From: an uncultured Prevotellaceae bacterium
GTDB lineage: Bacteria > Bacteroidota > Bacteroidia > Bacteroidales > Bacteroidaceae
Reading direction: 5' to 3'
NCBI GenBank assembly: GCA_946415365.1
Contig: CAMKSE010000002.1
Location: forward strand, 266,610 to 330,609
DNA: 64,000 nucleotides
The position numbers and the translations under genes are program-made. The first letter of the stretch is position 1, and the number at the start of each line of letters is the position of its first letter. Positions 1-9,954 of this stretch are shown here, one piece after another. The notes under the pieces are model-generated. The model made no database searches. It saw only the letters and a list, made by a program, of their open reading frames with translations, and was not told where the DNA came from.

Positions 1-110
1 AGTCGGATACCGACCGTCTCAGTGTTGCACAGAAGGAACTGGGCGACGAATATTCCGAGGACGAGATCAGACTTGTAAGAATCAAGTTCCTCTCGGAAAT
101 GGCGAACTGA
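1..110 (+). CDS. recQ: C-terminal fragment, probable RecQ helicase
   Basis: Only the last 36 codons are inside the window, read in the third frame and ending in TGA at 108-110. The visible tail is acidic and ends in KFLSEMAN. This resembles the C-terminus of Bacteroidetes RecQ, which often lies just upstream of guaB. No catalytic domain can be seen, so the name rests on tail resemblance and gene order. A large inverted repeat follows the stop directly. Confidence 0.5.
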   Translation, partial: SDTDRLSVAQKELGDEYSEDEIRLVRIKFLSEMAN

Positions 111-112
111 TG

Positions 113-1754
<1,642 letters not shown>

Positions 1755-1797
1755 TTTTATAAAACAACGAATTAAACCAATTTCACGAATTAAGCAG

Positions 1798-3225
1798 ATG
1801 AAATTAAAGATGATATTGGCGGCCTGTCTGATGAGTACAGCCGCAATGGCGCAGACAGACCCCGTCGTGATGACTGTAAACGGGGTTGACGTCACTCGTT
1901 CGGAGTTCGAATATTCATTCAATAAGAATAACAGCGACGGTGTCATCGACAAGAAGGGTGTTGAGGAGTATGCCGATCTGTACGCCGTCTATAAGATGAA
2001 GGTGGCAGCGGCGCTCGATGCACAGCTTGACACGCTCACGTCGTTCAAGGATGAGTTTGCCATGTACCGTGACCAACAGGTAATGCCTACGATGGTTACA
2101 GATGCCCTGGTGCTGCAGGAGGCACGTAACGCCTATGAACGTACCAAGGAGGCCATCGGCGACCGCGGTTTGATCCGTCCGGCCTATATCTTCCTGAAAC
2201 TCTCGACGAAGGCTACACCAGAACAGCAGAAGACCGTCAGCCAGCGTGCTGACTCTGTTTGGCAGGCTGTCAAGGACGGCGCCGACTTTGCTGAGTTATG
2301 TAAGGCTGTGTCGCAGGATATGCGTACTGCAGGCAGGGGCGGAGAACTGCCCTGGATGGGTCCCAATCAGGCATTCCCCGAGTTTGAGGAGGCAGCCTAT
2401 GCCCTGCAGCCGGGAGAGCTGAGCCGTCCTGTGTTAGGTCCTGATGGCTACTATATCATTTTGATGAAAGAGCGTAAGCAGCTGGAGCCTTTTGAGGAGT
2501 TGAAGGATCAGATCGTGAAGTCCTTCGAGCAGCAGGGCATCCGCGATGCCATCGCCCGTCAGATTGTCAGTGAGGCTGTTGCCAGCTCAAACGGTGAGAT
2601 CACCGAGAAGCAGTATATGACACTTCGTGCCGACTCTCTGGGAGCCGTCGACAGCGACATGAAATATCTGATACAGGAATACCATGACGGTCTGTTGGTC
2701 TATGAGATCAGTAACCGTCAGGTATGGGAGAAGGCGTCTAAGGATGACGTTGCGCTCGATGCCTGGTTTAAGACTCACAAGAAGAACTTCGCCTGGACGG
2801 AGCCCCGTTTCAAGGGTATTGCCTATCATGTGAAGGATAAGGCCGACGTGAAGGCTGTCAAGAAGTGTGTGAAGAATCTTCCTTTCTCCGAGTGGGCTGA
2901 TGCTTTGCGTAAGACCTTCAATCCCGACTCCATCATCCGTATCAGGGTGGAACAGGGCATCTTCAAGGTTGGTGACAGCCGCCTGGTGGACCATAAGATC
3001 TTCAGGACCGCCTTGGATCAGCCTGTAGAGGTGAATCCCGACTATCCTATCGACGCTGTCTACGGAAAGAAACTGAAGAAATATCCGGAAGACTACACCG
3101 ACGTGCGTCCCCAGGTAGTGGCCGACTTACAGGAATACATGGAGAAAGAGTGGGTTGCCACCCTGCGCGAGCGTTATCCCGTGAAGATCTATGGCGATGT
3201 ATTGAAAACAGTAAACCAACACTGA
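1798..3225 (+). CDS. Parvulin-type peptidylprolyl isomerase, periplasmic
   Basis: 475 residues. An N-terminal signal peptide ends at AMA-QTD (about residue 19), so the protein is exported. The N-terminal helical part resembles SurA/PrsA chaperone arms. One recognisable parvulin (PpiC/rotamase) domain lies at about residues 125-225, containing FAELCKAVSQD and YYIILMKERK. The C-terminal half looks like a second, degenerate parvulin/chaperone region. The ATG at 1798 is chosen because an upstream in-frame start would run back through guaB. The stop overlaps the start of the next isomerase (TGATG), which suggests coupled translation of two outer-membrane-protein chaperones. Confidence 0.85.
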   Translation: MKLKMILAACLMSTAAMAQTDPVVMTVNGVDVTRSEFEYSFNKNNSDGVIDKKGVEEYADLYAVYKMKVAAALDAQLDTLTSFKDEFAMYRDQQVMPTMVTDALVLQEARNAYERTKEAIGDRGLIRPAYIFLKLSTKATPEQQKTVSQRADSVWQAVKDGADFAELCKAVSQDMRTAGRGGELPWMGPNQAFPEFEEAAYALQPGELSRPVLGPDGYYIILMKERKQLEPFEELKDQIVKSFEQQGIRDAIARQIVSEAVASSNGEITEKQYMTLRADSLGAVDSDMKYLIQEYHDGLLVYEISNRQVWEKASKDDVALDAWFKTHKKNFAWTEPRFKGIAYHVKDKADVKAVKKCVKNLPFSEWADALRKTFNPDSIIRIRVEQGIFKVGDSRLVDHKIFRTALDQPVEVNPDYPIDAVYGKKLKKYPEDYTDVRPQVVADLQEYMEKEWVATLRERYPVKIYGDVLKTVNQH

Positions 3226-4655
3226 TGAAGAAGACAAGAAATCAGATTATAACCCTGCTCGTAGGCCTCCCCTTCTTCGGGGCGGCCTTCGCTGGTAATC
3301 CGGGCGTATTCAGTGTTTCCGATGTGACGGCTTCCGACAGCGACTCCATCCATCTTGGGACAGTCATCGACGAAGTGATATGGGTTGTGGGCGACGAGGC
3401 CATATTGAAGTCCGACGTGGAGACGATGCGTATGCAGGCAGCCATGGAGGGTCAGAAGTGGAATGGCGACCCCGACTGTGTCATTCCCGAGCAGATAGCG
3501 GTACAGAAACTGTTCAAGCATCAGGCACAGATTGACAGTATCGAGGTGACGGATGCCGATGTGGCTTCTGAGGTGGAACAGTACATCAACTACTGGCTCG
3601 AGATGGTCGACGGCTCGCGTGAGCGTCTGGAGGAGTACCGTCATAAGCCTCTTTCCCAGATCCGCAATGACCTGCGTGAAGACCTGAAAGACCGTCAGAT
3701 GGTACAGAAGATGAAGCGTAAACTCGTGGAGGATATCGCCGTTACGCCCGCAGAGGTGCGCCGCTACTTCAAGGACCTGCCTCAGGACAGTCTGCCCTTC
3801 GTACCGACGGAAGTGGAGGTGGAGATTATCCAGAATACGCCTAAGATAACCACCGAGGAGCTGAACCGTGTGAAGGATGAACTCCGCGAATATACCGACC
3901 GTGTGAACAAGGGCGACGCAACGTTCCAGACCCTTGCCCGTCTCTATTCCGAGGATCCTGGCACCGCTCGCCGCGGTGGAGAACTCGGCTTCTCCGGACG
4001 TGGCATGCTCGACCCGGCTTTTGCAGCAGTAGCCTTCAACCTCACCGATCCGAAGAAGGTGTCTAAGATTGTGGAGTCGGAGTTCGGATTCCACATCATA
4101 CAGCTCATCGAGAAGCGTGGCGACAAGGTCAACGTACGCCATATCCTTAGGAAGCCCGTCGTTTCCGACGAGGCCATAGAGCGTTCTCTGGCACGTCTTG
4201 ACTCCATCGCCGATGACATACGGGCAGAGAAGTTCACGTTCGAGGATGCTGCCTCGATGATCTCCGACGATAAGGATACCCGCAACAACAAAGGTCTGAT
4301 GTCGAACAGCAACCCGCAGACAGGTCGTATCACCTCCCGTTTCCAGATGCAGGAACTGCCTGCCGAGGTGGCCAAGGTGGTGGATACAATGCAGGTGGGA
4401 CAGGTGTCCCGCGCCTTCCAGATGATCAACCAACGTGGAAAGACGGTCTGTGTGGTGGCAAAGTTGAAGCATCGGGTGGAAGGACATAAGGCTTCCATCC
4501 AGGAGGATTTCCAGACACTGAAGGACGTGGTGGTTCAGAAACGTCAGAACGAGCGCATCCACCAATGGGTGGTCGACAAGATCAAGAGTGTCTATACACG
4601 CCTTAACGACGACTATAAAGACTGCCAGTTCGAATACGAAGGCTGGATCAAATAA
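3225..4655 (+). CDS. surA: SurA-like chaperone/peptidylprolyl isomerase
   Basis: 476 residues with a signal peptide (hydrophobic core LLVGLPFFGAAFA). The SurA_N chaperone region is recognisable from IDEVIWVVGDEAILKSDVE. Two parvulin domains follow, at about 194-290 (with YSEDPGTARRGGELGF) and 300-410 (starting KVNVRHILRK). By family it escorts unfolded beta-barrel proteins across the periplasm. The ATG overlaps the previous stop by one base. The neighbouring isomerase and OstA-like genes fit an outer-membrane biogenesis operon. Calling it surA rather than a generic PpiC protein is a family-level inference. Confidence 0.85.
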   Translation: MKKTRNQIITLLVGLPFFGAAFAGNPGVFSVSDVTASDSDSIHLGTVIDEVIWVVGDEAILKSDVETMRMQAAMEGQKWNGDPDCVIPEQIAVQKLFKHQAQIDSIEVTDADVASEVEQYINYWLEMVDGSRERLEEYRHKPLSQIRNDLREDLKDRQMVQKMKRKLVEDIAVTPAEVRRYFKDLPQDSLPFVPTEVEVEIIQNTPKITTEELNRVKDELREYTDRVNKGDATFQTLARLYSEDPGTARRGGELGFSGRGMLDPAFAAVAFNLTDPKKVSKIVESEFGFHIIQLIEKRGDKVNVRHILRKPVVSDEAIERSLARLDSIADDIRAEKFTFEDAASMISDDKDTRNNKGLMSNSNPQTGRITSRFQMQELPAEVAKVVDTMQVGQVSRAFQMINQRGKTVCVVAKLKHRVEGHKASIQEDFQTLKDVVVQKRQNERIHQWVVDKIKSVYTRLNDDYKDCQFEYEGWIK

Positions 4656-4697
4656 AGGTAAAAAGGTAAAAAGGTAAAGAGGTAAAAGGGTGAAAGG
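4655..4697 (+). repeat. Short-period tandem repeat between surA and the OstA-like gene
   Basis: The whole 42-nt gap consists of degenerate 9-10 nt units of the type AAAAGGT, drifting to AAAGGGTG. The last unit supplies the GTG start of the next gene. No separate ribosome binding site is visible, but the units are purine-rich. Confidence 0.8.
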
Positions 4698-6413
4698 GTG
4701 AGGAAGTCTTTCCTATATTTGCTGGCTTTGTCGTGTATACTGGTGTGTTACACCAGTCTCGACGCTTATGCCCAGAAAGGAAAGTCCAAGCGCCCAGCCC
4801 GTAGGGCGAAGGTTCAGGATACCCGTGTATATCTTGTTCATGCCGATGTGCTCCACTATGACCAGCGCCTGAATGCCGACGCCACCATCCTCAACGGTAA
4901 GGTCCACTTCACTCACCAGGGTGCGCGCCTCTATTGCGACAGCGCCTATTTCTATGAAGCCTCAAACTCGTTCGAAGCCTTCGGACACGTCAAGCTGTAT
5001 CAGGGCGACACGGTATCACTTTTCAGCGACTATGCCTATTACGACGGAAACGCGCAGCTGGCACGTGCCCGCTATAACGTGGTACTCAAGCACCGCAAGA
5101 CCACGCTCTATACCGACAGCCTCGACTTCGACCGTATCTACGACAACGCCTACTTCTTCGAAGGGGGCAAGATGGTTGACGGAAAGACAACGCTTACCTC
5201 CGACTGGGGCGAGTACAACACCAATACGAAGATGTCGGTGTTCAACTACGACGTGAAGATGAAGGACCCGCAGTTCTTCCTCACCACCGATACTCTCTAT
5301 TACGACAACCACAACTCGGTGGCACATATCGTCGGCCCGTCCAACATCACTTCCGGCGATAGCCATATCTACTCCGAACTGGGCTATTACGACACGAAAC
5401 TCGAGCGGGCCAGGCTGATGAACCGCTCCGTGCTCAACAATAACGGTAAGATGCTTGTGGGCGACAGCGTCTATTACGACAGCAAGATGGGGTTCAGTCA
5501 GGCGTTCTACGATGTCGTCTACGTCGACTCCCTGAACCGCAACAAACTGACGGGCAACTACGGCGAGTATTACGAGGATACGGGCTATGCCATGTGTACC
5601 GACAGCGCGGTGGCCATCGACTACTCCCAGGGTGACTCGCTTTTCATGCACGCCGACACGTTCCGCATCGTCACCTTCAACATCGACACCGACTCCATGT
5701 ACCGCAAGATCCACGCCTATCACCACGTCCGCGCCTTCCGCAGAGACGTCCAGGCGGTGTGCGACTCGCTGGTCTACAACTCTCAGGACTCCTGCATGAC
5801 GCTCTACCATGACCCGATCATGTGGAACAACGGCCAGCAGCTGGTGGGCGACCTGGTGAATATCTATATGCGTGACTCGGTCGTCGACCATGCCCATGTC
5901 ATTGGTAACGCCTTCTCCATCCAGCATCTCAAGAGTGACACCGCCTGCTACAACCAGCTCTCGTCGAAGGAGATGTTCGCATTCTTCATCGAAGGGAAGA
6001 TCCATGAGGCCAGGGCGAAGGACAATGTGCTCATCGGCTACTTCTTCGAGGAGGGCGACAGCATCCCTATCATCTACAATTACCAGGAGACCTCCGAACT
6101 GCGTATGTTTCTGAAGGACAGCAAGCTGGAGCGTGTGTGGACTCCCAAGACCTCCGGCACGATGTATCCCCTGAATCAGATTCCTGCCGACCGCCGGCGT
6201 CTGCCTGGTTTCGCATGGTACGACTATGTCCGTCCCATTAACCGCTACGATATCTTCAACTGGCGTGGAAAGAATAATAAGAAAGGAAAAGGCGAAAAAG
6301 AGAAAGACTTGGATTTGCCGCTTGCTGCCAAAGAATCGCAAGAACCTGTTCCCGAAGAGTCACAAGAACCTGTTCCCGAAGAGTCGCAAGAACCTGTTCC
6401 CGCCACAGAGTAA
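4698..6413 (+). CDS. OstA-like protein (LPS transport, OstA/LptA-type repeats)
   Basis: 571 residues starting at GTG, with a signal peptide (LYLLALSCILVCYTS, cleavage near DAYAQ). The body is a long run of short beta-strand repeats with recurring D-x-x-x-Y-Y-D and A-x-x-x-G-x-V patterns, as in the OstA/LptA jelly-roll that carries LPS across the periplasm. Bacteroidetes versions of this length are annotated as OstA-like proteins. The C-terminus is lysine-rich and then carries three copies of EESQEPVP. No in-frame ATG precedes the signal peptide, which supports GTG. The LPS role is a family inference. Confidence 0.75.
   Translation: MRKSFLYLLALSCILVCYTSLDAYAQKGKSKRPARRAKVQDTRVYLVHADVLHYDQRLNADATILNGKVHFTHQGARLYCDSAYFYEASNSFEAFGHVKLYQGDTVSLFSDYAYYDGNAQLARARYNVVLKHRKTTLYTDSLDFDRIYDNAYFFEGGKMVDGKTTLTSDWGEYNTNTKMSVFNYDVKMKDPQFFLTTDTLYYDNHNSVAHIVGPSNITSGDSHIYSELGYYDTKLERARLMNRSVLNNNGKMLVGDSVYYDSKMGFSQAFYDVVYVDSLNRNKLTGNYGEYYEDTGYAMCTDSAVAIDYSQGDSLFMHADTFRIVTFNIDTDSMYRKIHAYHHVRAFRRDVQAVCDSLVYNSQDSCMTLYHDPIMWNNGQQLVGDLVNIYMRDSVVDHAHVIGNAFSIQHLKSDTACYNQLSSKEMFAFFIEGKIHEARAKDNVLIGYFFEEGDSIPIIYNYQETSELRMFLKDSKLERVWTPKTSGTMYPLNQIPADRRRLPGFAWYDYVRPINRYDIFNWRGKNNKKGKGEKEKDLDLPLAAKESQEPVPEESQEPVPEESQEPVPATE
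6333..6404 (+). repeat. Three 24-nt coding repeats at the OstA-like C-terminus
   Basis: Three tandem 24-nt units differ only at wobble and last positions and encode (E)ESQEPVP three times. Copy number could change by slippage without shifting the frame. Confidence 0.9.
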
Positions 6414-6417
6414 TCAT

Positions 6418-6446
6418 AAAGTTCAAAGTTCAAAGCTCAAAGTTCA
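6418..6446 (+). repeat. Tandem AAAGTTCAA-type repeat before mutL
   Basis: About three and a half copies of a 9-nt unit fill the gap and end directly at the mutL ATG. This belongs to the same class of intergenic mini-repeat seen elsewhere in the window, with a different unit. Confidence 0.8.
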
Positions 6447-8273
6447 ATGTCCGACGTCATCCATCTTCTTCCCGACAGCGTAGCCAACCAGATAGCGGCT
6501 GGTGAGGTGATCCAGCGCCCTGCCTCTGTAGTGAAGGAACTGGTGGAGAACGCCGTTGATGCCGGGGCGACGACCATCCACGTGATCATCGTTGATGCCG
6601 GACGCACGTCCATCCAGGTCATCGACGACGGCAAGGGCATGTCTGAGACGGATGCCCGACTCTCTTTCGAGCGTCACGCCACATCGAAGATCCGTCAGGC
6701 CGACGACCTCTTCGCCCTTCACACGATGGGCTTCCGTGGTGAGGCCCTGGCCTCCATCGCTGCAGTGGCCCAAGTGGAACTGCTGACGCGCCGGACCGAC
6801 GACGAAGTGGGTACACGGTTGGAGATAGCTGCGTCGAAGGTGGTCAGTCAGGAGCCTGCGGCATGTCCCGTAGGCAGTAACTTCAAGGTGGAGAACCTCT
6901 TTTACAATGTACCCGCCCGGAGGAAGTTCCTCAAGTCGAATACCACCGAACTCAGCAACATCCTCATCGCCTTCGAGCGTATCGTCTTGGTTTATCCTGA
7001 CCTCCACTTCATACTCCATCACAATGGTGCCGAGCTTCAGAACCTGCGCCCGGGGAGCCTTCGTCAGCGAATAGCCGATGTCTATGGCCGGCAGTTCAGC
7101 CAGGAACTCCTGCCCGTAGAAGTGCAGACCACACTCTGTAAGATCAATGGGTTTGTTGGCAAGCCGGAGTCTGCACATAAGAAGAGTGGTCACGACTTCT
7201 TCTTCGTCAATGGCCGTTACATGCGCCATCCTTATTTCCATAAGGCCGTGGTCAGTGCCTACGACCGTCTGATACCCGAGGGCATGCAGGTGCCCTATTT
7301 CCTTTATATCGATGTCAATCCGGCTGAGGTCGATGTGAACATCCATCCCACGAAGACAGAGATCAAGTTCGAGAACGAACAGGCCATCTGGCAGGTGCTC
7401 TCCGCCACCGTGCGCGATGCCATCGGACGTTTCTGTGAGGTGCCGGCCATCGACTTCGACACACAAGGCAAGCCTGACATCCCTGTTTTTGACCCTGTGC
7501 ACGACAATATCGCTGCGCCAAAGGTCAATTACAATCCCAATTACAATCCCTTCGACCGTCCCGCAGGCTCTTCTTCCCATGCCGCGCGACCGTCGTCAGT
7601 CCCCTCCGACTGGGAACAACTTTATAAGGGAGCCGCCGCGCCTCGCAAGGACGATTCGTCACTCTTCCCTATGGATGAGGAGCATCTTCAAGCATCAGCC
7701 ATCGATCTGTCTCCCCTGCACTATCAGTACAAGGGCCGCTACATCATGACTGCCGTGAAGTCGGGACTCATGGTCATCGACCAGCACCGTGCCGATGTCC
7801 GCATCCGCTATGAGCGCTATATGCAGCAGTTGGAGCACCATTCCGCCACGTCGCAGCAGTTGCTGTTCCCCGAGTCCATCTGTTTCTCGCCTGCTGAGGC
7901 TGTCGTGCTCGAGAAGATGCTGCCCAGTCTCACCGCCATCGGCTTCGACCTGTCCCCGCTTGGAGGAAACACTTTTGCCATTAACGGCATCCCCGCCGGC
8001 ATTGAGGGCATCAACCCCGTATCGCTGCTGCAGCAGATGGTGACGGAAGCCTCAGGCGAAGAACAACTGAAGGCCCTCCATGCCACCGTAGCCCTCTCGC
8101 TGGCACAAAGCGTGGCCATTCCTTACGGTCAGGTACTTAATAACGACGAGATGGAACAGCTGGTAAACGAACTTTTCGCTTGCGACAACGTCAACTATAC
8201 GCCATCCGGCAAGGCTATCCTCGGCATCATGCCACAGACCGATATTGAGCGACTTCTCGACGGAAAGGGTTAA
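6447..8273 (+). CDS. mutL: DNA mismatch repair protein MutL
   Basis: 608 residues. The N-terminal GHKL ATPase shows motif [12 protein letters not shown] (residues 31-41), motif II DDGKGM (60-65) and motif III GFRGEA (95-100). The transducer domain follows, then a variable linker (about 345-420) and the C-terminal dimerisation domain. MutL couples MutS mismatch recognition to strand incision. The segment equivalent to the endonuclease motif DQHAxxExxxxE reads [12 protein letters not shown] near residue 445, so the internal glutamate is replaced by valine. The start follows a mini-repeat; an earlier start is ruled out by conservation of [19 protein letters not shown]. Confidence 0.95.
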   Translation: MSDVIHLLPDSVANQIAAGEVIQRPASVVKELVENAVDAGATTIHVIIVDAGRTSIQVIDDGKGMSETDARLSFERHATSKIRQADDLFALHTMGFRGEALASIAAVAQVELLTRRTDDEVGTRLEIAASKVVSQEPAACPVGSNFKVENLFYNVPARRKFLKSNTTELSNILIAFERIVLVYPDLHFILHHNGAELQNLRPGSLRQRIADVYGRQFSQELLPVEVQTTLCKINGFVGKPESAHKKSGHDFFFVNGRYMRHPYFHKAVVSAYDRLIPEGMQVPYFLYIDVNPAEVDVNIHPTKTEIKFENEQAIWQVLSATVRDAIGRFCEVPAIDFDTQGKPDIPVFDPVHDNIAAPKVNYNPNYNPFDRPAGSSSHAARPSSVPSDWEQLYKGAAAPRKDDSSLFPMDEEHLQASAIDLSPLHYQYKGRYIMTAVKSGLMVIDQHRADVRIRYERYMQQLEHHSATSQQLLFPESICFSPAEAVVLEKMLPSLTAIGFDLSPLGGNTFAINGIPAGIEGINPVSLLQQMVTEASGEEQLKALHATVALSLAQSVAIPYGQVLNNDEMEQLVNELFACDNVNYTPSGKAILGIMPQTDIERLLDGKG

Positions 8274-8332
8274 CAATTGTTAAGCCGGAGCAACTTTTCT
8301 CCTTTCGCCTTTCTCTTTTCACATCTTTTTCG

Positions 8333-8340
8333 TACCTTTG
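8333..8340 (+). promoter_or_regulatory. tRNA-Val promoter, -7 box
   Basis: TACCTTTG lies 18 nt before the tRNA 5' end, as expected for a Bacteroidetes promoter firing just upstream of the mature tRNA. No good -33 match was found. Confidence 0.65.
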
Positions 8341-8358
8341 CACCCGCAATTTGAAAAG

Positions 8359-8433
8359 GGGCGCTTAGCTCAGTTGGTTTAGAGCATCTGCCTTACAAGC
8401 AGAGGGTCGGCGGTTCGAATCCGTCAGCGCCCA
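8359..8433 (+). tRNA. tRNA-Val (anticodon TAC)
   Basis: A 75-nt cloverleaf. The acceptor arms GGGCGCT and AGCGCCC pair fully. The anticodon stem TCTGC/GCAGA holds the loop CTTACAA with anticodon TAC. The T-arm GGCGGTTCGAATCCGTC is standard and the discriminator is A. The 3' CCA is not encoded. It has its own promoter and a strong terminator, so it is a single-gene unit. Confidence 0.96.
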
Positions 8434-8439
8434 CTTCCA

Positions 8440-8477
8440 ATGTCACAAAGGGGTCAAGACACTTTGTGACATTTTTG
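8440..8477 (+). terminator. Rho-independent terminator after tRNA-Val
   Basis: A perfect 11-bp stem, ATGTCACAAAG (8440-8450) with CTTTGTGACAT (8462-8472), has an 11-nt loop and is followed by TTTTGTT. Confidence 0.9.
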
Positions 8478-8508
8478 TTACCCATTTAACAGAAACTGTC
8501 CATTTTTC

Positions 8509-8539
8509 TTGTCCGCTTCAAAAGAATTTCGTATCTTTG
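8509..8539 (+). promoter_or_regulatory. Promoter of the SIMPL gene
   Basis: A -33 TTG at 8509-8511 and a -7 TATCTTTG at 8532-8539 are separated by 20 nt, the usual Bacteroidetes geometry. The ATG follows 23 nt later. Confidence 0.8.
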
Positions 8540-8562
8540 CCGGATGAAATGAATAGCAGCGT

Positions 8563-9255
8563 ATGAAAGAGAATCGTATTATTGCATCGGCCCTCATTGC
8601 ATTGGGCATTGCGTTTATGGGCTGGTTTATCAAGGCTGGCATCGACAACTTTGCCAACAAGGATCGTAAGGTAACCGTCAAGGGTCTGGCTGAACGTGAA
8701 GTGCCTGCTGACAAAGTGACTTGGAGCATCGGCACGAAGGTGACGGGCAACGACCTGCCCCTGCTCTATGAGAGCATCAACAACCAGACGGACAAGATCA
8801 AGAGGTTCTTGCGTCAGAATGGTCTCGATGAGAAGGAAATCACGGTCAATCCCCCTACCATCAGCGACTTGGAGGCCCGCGAATGGGGCGACAACCAAAA
8901 GAACTTCCGTTACATCGTCAACACGACCATCACTGTGGCAACAAACAAGGTGACGGAGGTGAACAAGGCGATCTTCAAGCAGGCCGAACTGCTGAAGCAG
9001 GGCGTTGCCATTGAGAACAGCAACCCCCAATATGAGTATGCCTCTTTCCAGCAGATGAAGCCCGAGATGATGGCGGAGGCCATTAAGAACGCACAGAAGA
9101 CGGCTGAGCAGTTTGCCGAGGCCAGCAAGTCGGCATTAGGCGAGATACAGACGGCAGGGCAAGGACAGTTCGAAATAGAAGACCGCGACCAGAACACACC
9201 CTACATCAAGAAACTGCGCGTGGTCACCACCATCACCTACTCGCTGAAAGACTGA
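8563..9255 (+). CDS. SIMPL-domain (DUF541) protein
   Basis: 230 residues. One N-terminal membrane segment (about residues 7-24, [17 protein letters not shown]) anchors a periplasmic domain. The body starts [19 protein letters not shown] and has the DUF541/SIMPL pattern, including E-x-x-A-x-E repeats and a C-terminal VVTTITYSL strand. E. coli YggE of this family is linked to oxidative-stress tolerance, but the biochemical role is unknown. It is a single gene with its own promoter, transcribed toward the accessory island. Confidence 0.8.
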   Translation: MKENRIIASALIALGIAFMGWFIKAGIDNFANKDRKVTVKGLAEREVPADKVTWSIGTKVTGNDLPLLYESINNQTDKIKRFLRQNGLDEKEITVNPPTISDLEAREWGDNQKNFRYIVNTTITVATNKVTEVNKAIFKQAELLKQGVAIENSNPQYEYASFQQMKPEMMAEAIKNAQKTAEQFAEASKSALGEIQTAGQGQFEIEDRDQNTPYIKKLRVVTTITYSLKD

Positions 9256-9330
9256 TTTGATGTCTGGGCGCAAAGATACTACTTTTATTTCAAATACAAG
9301 ATAGATTCTATATTTTTGTTTCTAATTAAT

Positions 9331-9377
9331 TGTTCTACGAAATCTGGGAATTATTCCTTGATTCCCAAATTCCGTAG
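9331..9377. terminator. Long hairpin between the SIMPL gene and the M15 peptidase gene
   Basis: A 19-nt arm at 9331-9349 pairs with 9359-9377 with two mismatches and a 9-nt loop. It sits between convergent genes, so it may act as a bidirectional terminator, although neither side has a long T-run. It also marks the left edge of the accessory island. Confidence 0.55.
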
Positions 9378-9386
9378 AAATAATGC

Positions 9387-9896
9387 TTAGGCATTGATAA
9401 ACAACACCTTTCGGCGGTTGCCTTCCTTCGGCGGTCTGACGGCGAAGTGAACCCAGTAGCGACCTTTTCTGTTGCGCTCGATGAGGAGTTCGTCGAAGTC
9501 CTCTTGGCGGTCATCGGCCGTGTCGAGCAGGATGGCGGCATAGCGTATCGCCTGCTCCACACCCACGCAGCGGATGTCTACGGCGCAGCCCGTCAGATGA
9601 TTGCTCGAATTAGCCCCGCCAACGGCCCTGTTCACGTCTGGTGAACGATAGCCGCTCGTGATGATGACAGGCTCCACGTTCTTCGACGTTTCATAGTCCT
9701 CGCCCGGCTTCAGGCAGTAGAGCGAGTTGTACGTGTATCGCAACTCCTCCAGCCAAGGGCACAGCCGCTTCAGGTTCTCGATCGCCTCGTGACTCGGGAT
9801 ATTCCCGTCCAATGATTTCACACTTGTCTTTGTAAGCTCCCCCAAAGTGAAATTTGGGGAGAGCTTGGCTTGTTTATTTAATTCTATGTTTACCAT
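9387..9896 (-). CDS. M15-family peptidase (D-Ala-D-Ala carboxypeptidase/endolysin type)
   Basis: 169 residues. This is a compact Peptidase_M15_3 domain of the kind that hydrolyses peptidoglycan cross-link peptides. The predicted zinc ligands are visible: His100 and Asp107 in SNHLTGCAVDIR, and His150 in YWVHFAVR. The substrate motif ITSGYRSPDVN precedes them. There is no signal peptide, as in phage endolysins. It is the last gene of a minus-strand string, 58 nt after the DUF3987 gene, and that gap contains one copy of the 22-bp repeat. In related cassettes an amidase usually fills this role. Confidence 0.8.
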   Translation of the reverse strand: MVNIELNKQAKLSPNFTLGELTKTSVKSLDGNIPSHEAIENLKRLCPWLEELRYTYNSLYCLKPGEDYETSKNVEPVIITSGYRSPDVNRAVGGANSSNHLTGCAVDIRCVGVEQAIRYAAILLDTADDRQEDFDELLIERNRKGRYWVHFAVRPPKEGNRRKVLFINA

Positions 9897-9908
9897 ACTA
9901 TAAAAACT

Positions 9909-9930
9909 TAAATGTCAGGAGTGAATAAGT
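9909..9930. repeat. 22-bp repeat, copy 1 (inverted partner at 17770-17791)
   Basis: These 22 nt are the exact reverse complement of 17770-17791, about 7.9 kb away. A third, partial copy in the same orientation as this one starts at 17952. It lies in the spacer between the DUF3987 stop and the M15 start. Confidence 0.9.
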
Positions 9931-9954
9931 AATAAGTGGAATGAATTAGCCACT

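Noticed and set aside
3189..4565. Long antisense open frame (458 codons) opposite surA
   Set aside because: It mirrors the codon pattern of surA, has no family-like motifs and no start signals; it is a by-product of biased codon use.
5016..6341. Long antisense open frame opposite the OstA-like gene
   Set aside because: Composition is dominated by V/D/H/G, as expected from reversed Asp/Tyr-rich coding; the plus-strand protein has signal peptide and repeats.
8359..9386. tRNA-Val as attachment site of the accessory island
   Set aside because: A full gene with its own promoter (SIMPL) lies between, no repeat of the tRNA 3' end was seen at the far side, and no integrase is present.
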